NCBI RefSeq assembly: GCF_013131805.1
Contig: NZ_JABJRC010000006.1
Location: forward strand, 1 to 64,000
Direction of reading: 5' to 3'
DNA from: Kribbella sandramycini
Lineage (GTDB): Bacteria > Actinomycetota > Actinomycetes > Propionibacteriales > Kribbellaceae
Length of the DNA stretch: 64,000 nt
Part shown: positions 25,818 to 33,646 of the stretch, piece by piece
How positions within the stretch are numbered: the stretch's first letter is position 1
How the letters are laid out: every line of letters begins with the position of its first letter
The notes under the pieces: generated by a model
Told to the model about the DNA's origin: nothing
What the model saw: the letters and a program-made list of their open reading frames with translations, nothing else
Databases searched by the model: none
Position numbers and translations under genes: made by a program

Positions 25818-26444
25818 TCAGTTGCCGACTGCCGACGAGTGGAGTAATGGAGCGAATCCGGCCTTCAGTACAACGAGATTCGCCATCGGCGTGAGCACCT
25901 CGGCCTCGATCAGACCGCGCGGCCGGCGCGGCTTCTCGTACCCTGCCCAGGACCACGGCAGCACCTGCTGATCGAGCACCAGCGCCGGGCGCCCGTCGTA
26001 CCGGATCATGGCGCCGTCGGGCAGTGTGACGAACTCCTGAACCGTCGTCCGCTGCCGGCGCGTCCGCGGCTCGACGCGCTGGCTGTGCAGGACGGCGTCC
26101 ATCGCGGGCGCCCGGGGGCGCTCGGCCAGGCCGCGGCCGCGCGCCCAGGCCCCGGCGTACCGCAGGAAGTCGCTGCGCCGGCAGTAATGACAGGGGCGAT
26201 GACCGGCCGCCAGCGCGACCGCCTCGTCGAAGAAGAACAGCGCCGTCCACCGGCCGGGCGGCATCGGATCGCGCTGAACCCCCTTCCAGTCAAGGACGCA
26301 GCAGATCCACGCCTTGGATCGCCAGCGGGCCGCGCCGAGGCCGCGATCGGGGCGGTGCAACGAGCCGCGGTTGCCCATCAGCAGGCCGCGGCCGGGCTCG
26401 GCCACGATCTCCTGCGTCGGGAGAACCCTGTTCTGCAACGGCAT
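25818..26444 (-). CDS. Hypothetical protein with CxxC motif
   Basis: A 208-residue soluble protein resembling widespread uncharacterised bacterial proteins. Landmarks are RGLLMGNRGSLHRPDRGLG near the N-terminus, WTALFFFDEAVALAAGHRPC followed by HYCRR (a CHYC pair that could bind metal) and a C-terminal RPRGLIEAEVLTP strand. The ATG was chosen because the family begins with MPLQNRV-like sequence; a long upstream extension of the open frame is antisense to the NUDIX gene. Divergent from the NUDIX gene, 61 bases apart. Function unknown. Confidence 0.7.
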   Translation of the reverse strand: MPLQNRVLPTQEIVAEPGRGLLMGNRGSLHRPDRGLGAARWRSKAWICCVLDWKGVQRDPMPPGRWTALFFFDEAVALAAGHRPCHYCRRSDFLRYAGAWARGRGLAERPRAPAMDAVLHSQRVEPRTRRQRTTVQEFVTLPDGAMIRYDGRPALVLDQQVLPWSWAGYEKPRRPRGLIEAEVLTPMANLVVLKAGFAPLLHSSAVGN

Positions 26445-26505
26445 GCGGCCGATCCTGCCGGACTCCGCCGACAGTTTTCCCAACCCGGTCTGGCAGAGTC
26501 GTCGC

Positions 26506-26874
26506 GTGCAGAGTGTGGTGGGAGTCGCGATCGTCCGCGACGGGCGCGTGCTGGCGGCGTACCGGACGGCGCCCGAGCCGGGCTGGGAGTTCCCCGGCGG
26601 CAAGGTCGAGCCGGGGGAGACCGAGGCGGACGCCGCCGTCCGGGAGATCCGCGAGGAGCTCGACCTGGAGATCGCGGTCGGGGCATCGCTCGGGCCCGGC
26701 GTCGACATCTCCGACAAGTACCGGTTGTTCGTCCGCCGGGCGACGATCGTCAGCGGCGAGCCGGTCCGCCGGGAGCACGCCGAACTGAGATGGTTCACTC
26801 CGGCGGAGCTGGACGAAACGGCCTGGCTGGCCCCCGATCGCCCCTTCGTCCGGGCGCTGCGGGAAATTCTCTAG
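26506..26874 (+). CDS. NUDIX hydrolase, MutT-like
   Basis: A 122-residue pyrophosphohydrolase. The Nudix box GGKVEPGETEADAAVREIRE followed by EL (about residues 35-57) is intact. The short chain, the VVGVAIVRDGRVLAAYRT beginning and the ELRWFTPAELDE end are typical of MutT-type 8-oxo-dGTP or related nucleotide-cleaning enzymes. The GTG start gives the family's usual N-terminus; the frame is open upstream in antisense to the neighbouring gene. Exact substrate unproven. Confidence 0.9.
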   Translation: MQSVVGVAIVRDGRVLAAYRTAPEPGWEFPGGKVEPGETEADAAVREIREELDLEIAVGASLGPGVDISDKYRLFVRRATIVSGEPVRREHAELRWFTPAELDETAWLAPDRPFVRALREIL

Positions 26875-26950
26875 TGGCGGAAGTCACATTCGGGCCGGCC
26901 ACGGTTTGCGACCTCCGGATCACGGGGAGAAAACGGTCCCGGCCGCAAAC

Positions 26951-26975
26951 TGTATGGGTCGTTTGTATGGGTTGT
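26951..26975 (+). promoter_or_regulatory. Direct repeat TGTATGGGTYGT x2 upstream of the LuxR-HTH gene
   Basis: Two 12-base copies (11 of 12 identical) at a 13-base period lie 63 bases before the LuxR-type gene. A looser inverted repeat (GTTTGCGACC / GGCCGCAAAC) surrounds the preceding 45 bases. Candidate activator or repressor site. Confidence 0.4.
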
Positions 26976-27038
26976 ACCTGGTGACCGGTCTACTCCGGCT
27001 GCGACGATCCTCAGGCAAGCTACTGGGGAGGAGTTGGA

Positions 27039-27335
27039 ATGTCGGTGTATCAGGTCGTCCCATCCGTCCGGAGGGAAGACTTCGCCCACGAAGCCGACTG
27101 CGAGATCTACGAGCTGGGATCGCGGCGGCTGGAGCCGACAGCGGTCCGGGAGCTGACCAGTCGTCAGATCGCGATCGGCCGCATGCTGGCGACCGGTGCG
27201 AAGGACGCCGCGGTCGCTCGTGAGCTCGGTCTGTCGCTGCGGACCGTTCGGGCCGAGGTCAGCGCGCTGGTGCTCGGGCTGGGAGCCAAGTCACGGTTCC
27301 AGGCCGGCTGTCTGCTGGTGCGGCGCTTCGGATAA
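27039..27335 (+). CDS. Single-domain LuxR-type HTH protein
   Basis: A 98-residue protein whose second half is a LuxR/GerE helix-turn-helix: LTSRQIAIGRMLATGAKDAA, then VARELGLSLRTVRAEVSAL, then GAKSRFQAG, the last part aligning with the usual L-x-V-x-x-R-x-x-A/L helix. There is no receiver, PAS or ATPase domain; the first 38 residues (MSVYQVVPSVRREDF) are short and may be a tail from a degenerated helical-transferase-type regulator. Start supported by GGGGAGGAG. It lies 38 bases before mshB on the same strand, so a link to mycothiol synthesis is possible but untested. Confidence 0.8.
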   Translation: MSVYQVVPSVRREDFAHEADCEIYELGSRRLEPTAVRELTSRQIAIGRMLATGAKDAAVARELGLSLRTVRAEVSALVLGLGAKSRFQAGCLLVRRFG

Positions 27336-27373
27336 GAACACCTCGCGGCCGGGGCGCGACGTAGGCTCTGAGT

Positions 27374-28288
27374 ATGGCTGAGCTACCCGCGCGCCGGCTG
27401 TTGCTGGTGCACGCGCACCCCGACGACGAGACCATCAACAATGCCGCGACCATGGCCCGGTACGTCGACGAGGGCGCCCAGGTCACGCTGATCACCTGCA
27501 CCCTCGGCGAGGAGGGGGAGGTGCTCGTCCCCGATCTCGCCCACCTGGCCGCCGACCGGACCGACGCCCTCGGCCCGCACCGGATCACCGAGCTGGCGAA
27601 CGCGATGTCCGAGCTCGGCGTCACCGACCACCGCTTCCTCGGCGGCCCCGGAAAGTACCGCGACACCGGGATGATCTACAACGAGGAGGGCAACGCCGAC
27701 GTCCCGCCGGACACCCGGCCGGACAGCTTCTGGCAGGCCGACCTGCTGGCCGCCGCCGACGACCTGGTCCCGGTCATCCGCGAGGTCCGCCCGCAGGTGC
27801 TGATCACCTACGACGACTACGGCAACTACGGTCACCCCGACCACATCCAGGCGCACCGCGTCGCCACGTACGCCGCCGCTCTGGCCGCCGTCCCGTCGTA
27901 CCGGGAGGAGCTCGGCCCGGCCTGGGACATCCCGAAGATCTACTGGAACGCGATGATCGAGTCGAAGTGGCGCTCCAGCCTGCGTAACCTGCGCGCGGCC
28001 GGCGACACCACGACCTTCGAAGGGCTCGACCCGGACGGCGACCTCGGCCGCGCCATCACCCCGGACCGGTTCGTCACCGCGATCATCGACGGCGCCCCGT
28101 ACCTGGACCGGAAGATGAACGCGATGAAGGCGCACGCGACCCAGATCACCGTCGACGGCCCGTTCTTCGCCCTGTCCAACAACAACGGCAACGAGATCTG
28201 GACCGACGAGGGCTACCGCCTGGTCAAGGGCACGGCCGCCCCCGGCCCCGACGGCGTCGAGGACGATCTGTTCGCCGGTCTCCAGTGA
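27374..28288 (+). CDS. mshB: GlcNAc-Ins deacetylase of mycothiol biosynthesis
   Basis: A 304-residue zinc deacetylase that removes acetate from 1-D-myo-inosityl-2-acetamido-2-deoxy-alpha-D-glucopyranoside, the second pathway-specific step of mycothiol formation. The LmbE/PIG-L motif HAHPDDE (zinc His and Asp, catalytic Asp) is near residue 13, and YGHPDHIQAHRV carries the third zinc His. The GGPGKYRDTGM stretch is characteristic of MshB rather than the mycothiol-conjugate amidase Mca. The downstream flavin reductase start overlaps the stop by four bases. Confidence 0.93.
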   Translation: MAELPARRLLLVHAHPDDETINNAATMARYVDEGAQVTLITCTLGEEGEVLVPDLAHLAADRTDALGPHRITELANAMSELGVTDHRFLGGPGKYRDTGMIYNEEGNADVPPDTRPDSFWQADLLAAADDLVPVIREVRPQVLITYDDYGNYGHPDHIQAHRVATYAAALAAVPSYREELGPAWDIPKIYWNAMIESKWRSSLRNLRAAGDTTTFEGLDPDGDLGRAITPDRFVTAIIDGAPYLDRKMNAMKAHATQITVDGPFFALSNNNGNEIWTDEGYRLVKGTAAPGPDGVEDDLFAGLQ

Positions 28289-28788
28289 CCGGCGCTGTCC
28301 CCCCGGAGGACTTCCGGGCCGCCCTGGGGCAGTTCGCGGCCGGCATCCTGATCATGAGCACCCTGCAGGACGGCGTCGCCCATGCGATGACCGCGAACGC
28401 GTTCACCTCGGTCTCGCTGGAGCCGCCGCTGGTGCTGGTCTGCGTCGACAAGGGCGTCCGGATGCACGACGCCGTCCTGGAGTGCGGTTCCTGGGCGGTC
28501 TCGGTGCTGGCCGCCGACCAGCAGCCGCTCGCGGCCCGGTTCGCCCGCTCGGGGCGGGATCTGCACACCCAGTTCGACGGCGTCGCGACCGAGCCGGCCC
28601 CGAAGACCGGCTGCCCGGTGATCACCGGCGCGCTGTCCTGGCTGGAGTGCCGCACGTGGGCGACGTACGACGGCGGCGACCACACGATCGTGGTCGGCGA
28701 GGTGCTCGGGTTGGGCCTTCCCGGGGCACGGGGCAGGGCCGCCCTGCTCCATCACGCCAGTCACTACCGGGAGTTACCCGGCAGCTGA
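28285..28788 (+). CDS. Flavin reductase domain protein
   Basis: A 167-residue FMN-binding split-barrel protein of the flavin reductase family. Landmarks are RAALGQFAAGILIMSTLQDG, the TANAFTSVSLEPPLVLVCVD flavin-binding segment and the C-terminal HHASHYREL. Such proteins supply reduced flavin to monooxygenases or act as independent reductases. GTG start overlaps the mshB stop (GTGA), so translation is coupled to mshB. Confidence 0.9.
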   Translation: MTGAVPPEDFRAALGQFAAGILIMSTLQDGVAHAMTANAFTSVSLEPPLVLVCVDKGVRMHDAVLECGSWAVSVLAADQQPLAARFARSGRDLHTQFDGVATEPAPKTGCPVITGALSWLECRTWATYDGGDHTIVVGEVLGLGLPGARGRAALLHHASHYRELPGS

Positions 28789-28817
28789 GTGTGTTTACGG
28801 CCTGGGAACAGGGCATC

Positions 28818-28842
28818 TCGGGGCAACCCAGGGCTGCCCCGA
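28818..28842 (+). terminator. Hairpin after the mshB-flavin reductase pair
   Basis: TCGGGGCA / TGCCCCGA, a perfect 8-base stem with a 9-base loop, 29 bases after the flavin reductase stop. No T tract. Confidence 0.45.
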
Positions 28843-28936
28843 AGGTCGGGACGGCCTGCCCGGTCCCGTAGGATGACGGCTTGCGCCTTGGGTTGGGCGC
28901 CGCTTGACCACGGCTTGAGCAGGAGGACTTCGTCCG

Positions 28937-30700
28937 GTGGGGAGAAAGCAGCTCGCGGGGATCATCGCCGCGGCGGGGCTCGGTGTGCTGGCGGTGGGGT
29001 ACGGCGCGGCCTTCGCGTTCGCCGGCGACAAGATTCCCGGTGACACCACGGTGCTCGGGATCCCGCTCGGCGGGCTGTCCGAGGCCGACGCGAAGTCGAA
29101 GCTGGAGGCCGGCCTGAAGGAGCGGCTGGCCCAGCCGATCAAGTTCACCGCCGGTGACAGCAAGACGTCGTACACGGTCGACCCGGTCGAGGCCGGTCTC
29201 AGCCTGGACGTCGAGGCCACGGTCGCCCAGGCCGGCGCGGGCCGCAGCCTGGCCCCGGCCCGGATCTGGCGCGGTCTGACCGGCGGAAAGGCTGTCGAGC
29301 CGGTCGTCCAGAGCGACGAGGCCAAGCTGAAGGCCGCCGTCGAGAAGCTCGCCAAGCAGGTCAACCGGCCGGCCACCGAAGGCAGCATCACCTTCGACGG
29401 CATCGAGCCGGTGTCCCACAAACCCGCCGAGGGCCTCGAGCTGGACAGCGCGCAGGCGGCCGCGAAGATCGTCGCGGCCTACCCCGGCGACGGCAACGCC
29501 GCCGATCTGCCGGTCCAGGTGACGAAGCCGCAGGCCGGCGCCGACGCGATCAGCAAGGCCATCAACGAGTACGCCGAGCCTGCCATGTCCGGCCCGATCA
29601 AGCTGACCGTCGGCGACAAGTCGGTCCAGCTGACGCCGCGGGAGCTCGCGCCTGCGTTGACCGTCGCGGTTCGCGACGGCAAGGTCACCCCGACGCTGAA
29701 CGGAAAGCTCCTGGAGCCGTTGTTCCAGAAGCGGTTCAAGACGCTGGAGAGCCTGCCGAAGGACGCGACGTTCGAGATCGCCGCGGGGAAGCCGCGGGTC
29801 GTCCCGGCGGTCGACGGCCAGGTCGTCGACCGGAACAAGGTCGGCCCCGCGATCCTCGACCTGCTGGCCAAGCCGTCCGGTCAGCGCACGGCCTCGGTCG
29901 GTCTGACCACGACCAAGGCGAAGGTGACCACCGAGCAGGTGCAGGCGCTCGGCATCAAGGAAGTGATGGGTCAGTTCAAGACCGTCTTCCCCTACGCCAC
30001 GTACCGCAACGTCAACATCGGCACGGCGGCCCGCAAGATCAACGGCACGCTGCTGAAACCGGGCGAGATGTTCAGCCTGAACAAGATCGTCGGCGAGCGG
30101 ACGAAGGCCAACGGGTTCACCGAGGGCAACATCATCAGTAACGGCGTCTTCAAGCTGGACCTCGGCGGCGGCGTCTCGCAGTCGGCCACGACGACCTTCA
30201 ACGCGGCCTTCTTCGCCGGTCTGAAGGATGTCGAGCACAAGGCGCACAGCGTCTACATCGACCGCTACCCGGTCGGCCGCGAGGCCACCGTGGCCTGGCC
30301 CTCGGTGGACCTGAAGTTCCTCAACGACTCCGGGAACGGCATCTACATCCAGACCATCTTCAAGGCCTCGAAACCCGGCGCGCAGGGCAGCATCGAGGTG
30401 AAGATCTGGGGCACCAAGGTCTGGGACATCACCGCCGGCGCCTCCGGCCGGACCAACCAGCGCGCCCCCGGCCTGATCTACAACACCGAGCCGGGCTGCC
30501 GCCCGCAGGCCCCGACCGGCGGTTTCGACATCACCATCTACCGGTACTTCGCGAAGAACGGCAGCCGGGTCAAGACCGAGCAGTTCACCACGAAGTACAA
30601 CGCGGCCGACGACATCCGCTGCGGCCCGAAGCCCGGCACGACGCCGCCCGGCGGCCCGGAGACGCCCGGCGTCGGCGAGAGCAGCACGCCGCCGCGCTGA
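28937..30700 (+). CDS. VanW family protein with PGdom-like repeats
   Basis: A 587-residue exported protein. An N-terminal membrane anchor (LAGIIAAAGLGVLAVGYGAAF) precedes two YoaR-like putative peptidoglycan-binding repeats (about 50-330) and a VanW domain (about 340-520) with NRNVNIGTAARKI-like and PGEMFSLNKIVGER motifs and the YPVGREATVAWPSVDLKF stretch. The C-terminus is a short Pro/Gly tail. VanW proteins are associated with cell-wall glycopeptide clusters but their activity is unknown. The GTG start follows AGGAGG. Confidence 0.88.
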   Translation: MGRKQLAGIIAAAGLGVLAVGYGAAFAFAGDKIPGDTTVLGIPLGGLSEADAKSKLEAGLKERLAQPIKFTAGDSKTSYTVDPVEAGLSLDVEATVAQAGAGRSLAPARIWRGLTGGKAVEPVVQSDEAKLKAAVEKLAKQVNRPATEGSITFDGIEPVSHKPAEGLELDSAQAAAKIVAAYPGDGNAADLPVQVTKPQAGADAISKAINEYAEPAMSGPIKLTVGDKSVQLTPRELAPALTVAVRDGKVTPTLNGKLLEPLFQKRFKTLESLPKDATFEIAAGKPRVVPAVDGQVVDRNKVGPAILDLLAKPSGQRTASVGLTTTKAKVTTEQVQALGIKEVMGQFKTVFPYATYRNVNIGTAARKINGTLLKPGEMFSLNKIVGERTKANGFTEGNIISNGVFKLDLGGGVSQSATTTFNAAFFAGLKDVEHKAHSVYIDRYPVGREATVAWPSVDLKFLNDSGNGIYIQTIFKASKPGAQGSIEVKIWGTKVWDITAGASGRTNQRAPGLIYNTEPGCRPQAPTGGFDITIYRYFAKNGSRVKTEQFTTKYNAADDIRCGPKPGTTPPGGPETPGVGESSTPPR

Positions 30701-31138
30701 TCAGCCGGCGTTCAGCTGGTGGAGTTCGGCGGCGACCTGATTGAACAGGTCCTCGCCGATCACCGCGCCCTCGCGACGCACCTGACCGGGTTCGATCCGC
30801 AGCACGCGGTCCAGCCGGATCTCGCTGCGCCGGTTCTCGCGGTCCCAGGGGCCGCTGCCGATATCCATCCAGACCCGGCCCCAGCGGGCCTCGTCGGCGG
30901 CGTCCCGGTCGTGGTCCTTACTGGTCAGGATCAGCGCCAGCAGGTAGGGCCCGTCGGAGCCGACCACGAGCACCGGCCGGTCCTTGCCGCGGTGGAAGTC
31001 CTCCTCGAACGGCACCCAGGTCCACACGATCTCGCCCGGGTCCGCGACGCCGTCGTCCGGATGCGGGGTGTACTCGACGTGCACTGTGCCTTCGAAATCG
31101 CCCGGGTACTCCGGGCGCTCCACCGCGTGATCCGCCAT
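30701..31138 (-). CDS. PemK/MazF-like protein, no antitoxin adjacent
   Basis: A 145-residue protein of the PemK/MazF superfamily: VWTWVPFEEDFHRGKDRPVL is the family's first strand-loop with the conserved R-P-V-L/V-V, followed by the LALILTSKDHDRD strand and WMDIGSGPWD. MazF toxins cleave RNA, but no antitoxin-type gene flanks it, and similar solitary proteins near fdxA occur in actinobacteria, so it may be non-toxic. The stop abuts the convergent VanW stop with no spacing. ATG chosen from an open frame that extends upstream in antisense. It follows the GNAT gene by 11 bases on the same strand. Confidence 0.75.
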   Translation of the reverse strand: MADHAVERPEYPGDFEGTVHVEYTPHPDDGVADPGEIVWTWVPFEEDFHRGKDRPVLVVGSDGPYLLALILTSKDHDRDAADEARWGRVWMDIGSGPWDRENRRSEIRLDRVLRIEPGQVRREGAVIGEDLFNQVAAELHQLNAG

Positions 31139-31149
31139 GGCAGCAGAGC

Positions 31150-32082
31150 CTACTGCGCGGAGCTGACCAGATACCGGTAGCGATAGGCCTCGGCGTACCC
31201 GAGCCGCCGGTACGCCGTCACTGCGGCCTCGTTGCTCTCCAGAACCTCCAGATAGGTCCTCCGGCCGCCCTGCGTGCCTGCCCAGCGCGCCAGGCCCTGT
31301 ACGACGGCTGCTGCCAGCCGCCGGCCGCGATACGCGGGCAGCACCCGTACGGCGTCCACACCGAGCCAGTGCCCGGTCATGGCGCCGCGCCCGACCGCCA
31401 CCAGTTGGCCGTCGACGGTGATCGAGGCAAAGACGGCCTTGGGGGCGCTTTCGAGCACGGTCGGGGCGACTGCGGGCACTGGGCCGTCGAAGGCGGCGGC
31501 GTACCAGGCGTCGTCCGGGCGGTCCTGGATGAAGATGTCGTACTCCGGGACGGCGTTCACGTGGTCGAGCGTGGTGTGCATGACCAGGACGTCGGACTCC
31601 GCGGGGCGCGCGTCGACCCAGCCGAGGGTCTGGAGTTCGGCGGCGATCGGCGTCCCGAGCCGGACCAGGGCCTGCGCGGGGAGGCCGTGCCCGGCGTAGA
31701 AGGCCTCGACCTGCGCCACTGCCTCGGCGGTCGGCAGGCCGGGATCGCCGGCCGGGAGCACCGAGTTGCCGCGGCCCGTCCAGCCGGCGGACGCGCGCAG
31801 CAACCACTCGCCCAGGTACGTCGTCGTAGCCGCCGGCCGCCCGAGGGCGGTGGTCAGGAACAGCTGCGCGACGTCGACCGCGCGTAACGGCATCTCCGGG
31901 ATCGGTTTGGCCGCGGTGATCGCGGTGAGCTCGATCCGGTGCCGTTCACCGTCGGCGTGCCGGACGACGAGACCCTCCGGCTGCCGGTCCTCGAGGACGC
32001 CGATGAGGTCGGTAAGGCCATCCTTACTTCGATGGCGGACCACGACACGGTGGCCGATATCACTGGTCCCGAGGCCTGACAC
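31150..32082 (-). CDS. GNAT acetyltransferase with N-terminal SH3-like domain
   Basis: A 310-residue protein. Residues 1-55 (GHRVVVRHRSKDGLTDLIGV) form a small beta-barrel-like module; the rest carries two GNAT-like halves, the second with VLPAYRGRRLAAAVVQGL (acetyl-CoA loop R-G-R-x-L) and LEVLESNEAAVTAYRRLGYA. Similar proteins sit divergently beside fdxA in many actinobacteria. The substrate is unknown. The PemK gene follows 11 bases downstream and is probably co-transcribed. Confidence 0.88.
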   Translation of the reverse strand: MSGLGTSDIGHRVVVRHRSKDGLTDLIGVLEDRQPEGLVVRHADGERHRIELTAITAAKPIPEMPLRAVDVAQLFLTTALGRPAATTTYLGEWLLRASAGWTGRGNSVLPAGDPGLPTAEAVAQVEAFYAGHGLPAQALVRLGTPIAAELQTLGWVDARPAESDVLVMHTTLDHVNAVPEYDIFIQDRPDDAWYAAAFDGPVPAVAPTVLESAPKAVFASITVDGQLVAVGRGAMTGHWLGVDAVRVLPAYRGRRLAAAVVQGLARWAGTQGGRRTYLEVLESNEAAVTAYRRLGYAEAYRYRYLVSSAQ

Positions 32083-32109
32083 GATCCGGACTCCTGGCAG
32101 AGTGGGCAG

Positions 32110-32126
32110 AGTATTACCGTGATACT
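32110..32126. promoter_or_regulatory. Dyad AGTATTAC-C-GTGATACT between the divergent GNAT and fdxA genes
   Basis: A 17-base near-perfect palindrome (one mismatched pair) lies 28 bases before the GNAT start and 76 bases before the fdxA start. Its position suggests an operator shared by the two divergent promoters; the regulator is unknown. Confidence 0.55.
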
Positions 32127-32201
32127 AGAGACTCTTGCACCACCGCATCGCAGCAACCCGAGTGCCCAGCGCTGCGCGTGCCTGCCATAGGAGGAGTAGC
32201 A

Positions 32202-32528
32202 GTGACCTACGTCATCGCGCAGCCGTGTGTTGACCTGAAGGACCTCGCATGTGTCGAGGAGTGCCCCGTCGACTGCATCTACGAGGGCAACCGGATGCTC
32301 TACATCCACCCCGACGAGTGCGTGGACTGCGGAGCCTGCGAGCCGGTCTGTCCGGTCGAGGCGATCTACTACGAGGACGACACGCCGGAGCAGTGGAAGG
32401 ACTACTACACCGCGAACGTCGACTTCTTCACCGACCTGGGCTCGCCCGGCGGCGCTTCGAAGATGGGCAAGATCGACAAGGACCACGCGTTCATCGCGGC
32501 GCTGCCGCCGCAGGAGCACGACGAGTAA
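32202..32528 (+). CDS. fdxA: Seven-iron ferredoxin
   Basis: A 108-residue ferredoxin. VTYVIAQPCVDLKDLACVEE starts the chain, with cysteines for a [3Fe-4S] cluster (C-x7-C-x3-CP) and ECVDCGACEPVCPVEAI for the [4Fe-4S] cluster; the C-terminal EQWKDYYTANVDFFTDLGSP helix is typical of actinobacterial FdxA/FdxC. These act as electron donors, for instance to cytochromes P450. The GTG start has TAGGAGGAG upstream. In related genomes dapC commonly follows; here a convergent gene follows instead. Confidence 0.95.
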   Translation: MTYVIAQPCVDLKDLACVEECPVDCIYEGNRMLYIHPDECVDCGACEPVCPVEAIYYEDDTPEQWKDYYTANVDFFTDLGSPGGASKMGKIDKDHAFIAALPPQEHDE

Positions 32529-32540
32529 CCAGCAGTCCTT

Positions 32541-32570
32541 CGATGGGGGCGCCGATCGGCGCCCCCATCG
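32541..32570. terminator. 30-base perfect palindrome after fdxA
   Basis: A perfect 30-base palindrome (CGATGGGGGCGCCGA and its complement) fills the gap between the convergent fdxA and lysozyme-like genes, one base from the latter's stop codon. It would form a very stable hairpin on either strand; no T tract, so bidirectional but probably factor-assisted. Confidence 0.7.
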
Positions 32571-32571
32571 G

Positions 32572-33543
32572 TCAGTCCTCCAGCACGTCCACGTGGACGT
32601 GGTCGAGGTGCCGGAGAATCTTGGAGTCGCCGGAGCGCGCGGGCGGGGTGTAGTCGCGCCAGCCGGAGTCGGAGCGGCCGCCGGCGGTCCAGATCTTGTC
32701 GCTGAAGATGATCGTCCGGATCTTCAGCAGGTCGGCGCGGGCGACCAGGTACTGCGCCATCGCCCAGCCCTTGGTGGTGTTGGCCGCGGAGATCGGCCGG
32801 ACGAAGACATCGACCGCGCGCCCCTCGTAATGCGCCGAGCCCTCCATGTGGCCGCTCTGGACGCCGCCCGGCGCGTAGCCCCCGGTCGGCACCTTGCCGA
32901 AGGTCGCGAGCAGATCCCGGCGGACGGCGTCCGCGCGCGGAGTCAGCCCGTTCTTGCCGACGCTCTGGACGGGCACCTCGTCCGGGTTGACCGTGCAGCT
33001 GAAGACCGCCTTCGAGTTGCCGGTCAGGGCAGAGGCCAGCACCCGGGCGTCGCCCTCGTGATCGGCGTACGCGTTCGGGAAGGCGCTGCGCTGCACGCGG
33101 TCGGCGGCGACCGTCACGGGCAGGCTTTGGTAGTTCTTGATCTTCACCAGCGCGTCGTAGAACTTGCCGGCCGCGTAGTGCGGGTCCTGCACTTGCTGCT
33201 CGGTGCCCCAGCCCTGGGACGGCCGCTGCTGGAAGAGGCCGAGCGAATCCCGGTCGCCGTGTTCGACGTTGCGCAGGCCGGACTCCTGGTACGCCGTCGC
33301 CAGCGCGATCGTCGCCGCCCGGCCGGGCAAACCCCGGCGGACGGCGATCCCGACGATGATGGCCGCCGACTCGGCCTGCTCCAGGTCGAGGACGACGGTG
33401 GACTCGTTCACCGTCGCCTCGCACTGCTCGGGCGGCGGCAGCAACGGGCCGAAGTCCTGGCCGCCGACCCAGGCCACAGCTCCGCCGATGACCAGGGCCA
33501 GCGCCCCTACGGATCCCAGTGCGACGATCAGGCCGCGCTTCAT
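32572..33543 (-). CDS. Membrane-anchored lysozyme-like (transglycosylase fold) protein
   Basis: A 323-residue exported protein with an N-terminal anchor (KRGLIVALGSVGALALVIGG). The central segment ATIALATAYQESGLRNVEHG (catalytic-type Glu in YQESG) followed by DSLGLFQQRPSQGWGT is a lysozyme/SLT-like core. The C-terminal domain with HMEGSAHYEGRAVDVFVRP and HLDHVHVDV resembles D-Ala-D-Ala peptidase-like zinc folds (His-x6-Asp ... HxH), so it could bind or cut peptidoglycan. Start at an ATG two codons into the open frame. It lies between fdxA and dapD on the dapD strand. Confidence 0.8.
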   Translation of the reverse strand: MKRGLIVALGSVGALALVIGGAVAWVGGQDFGPLLPPPEQCEATVNESTVVLDLEQAESAAIIVGIAVRRGLPGRAATIALATAYQESGLRNVEHGDRDSLGLFQQRPSQGWGTEQQVQDPHYAAGKFYDALVKIKNYQSLPVTVAADRVQRSAFPNAYADHEGDARVLASALTGNSKAVFSCTVNPDEVPVQSVGKNGLTPRADAVRRDLLATFGKVPTGGYAPGGVQSGHMEGSAHYEGRAVDVFVRPISAANTTKGWAMAQYLVARADLLKIRTIIFSDKIWTAGGRSDSGWRDYTPPARSGDSKILRHLDHVHVDVLED

Positions 33544-33620
33544 CGGCATACCGCTCTCAACGTCCGGGAGCGGCGGCCTGGTTCCTCACGGTTGGTCACG
33601 ATGTGATTGACGTCCGAACT

Positions 33621-33636
33621 CGCCAACCGGTTGGCG
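33621..33636. promoter_or_regulatory. 16-base perfect palindrome CGCCAACCGGTTGGCG
   Basis: Located 11 bases after the dapD stop and 78 bases before the start of the lysozyme-like gene on the same strand. It can be read as a dapD terminator stem or as an operator for the downstream gene. Confidence 0.45.
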
Positions 33637-33646
33637 TCTGTGTGTC

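Noticed and set aside
32529..33646. Possible dapC remnant between fdxA and dapD
   Set aside because: No aminotransferase motif was found in any frame; the space is filled by the lysozyme-like gene.
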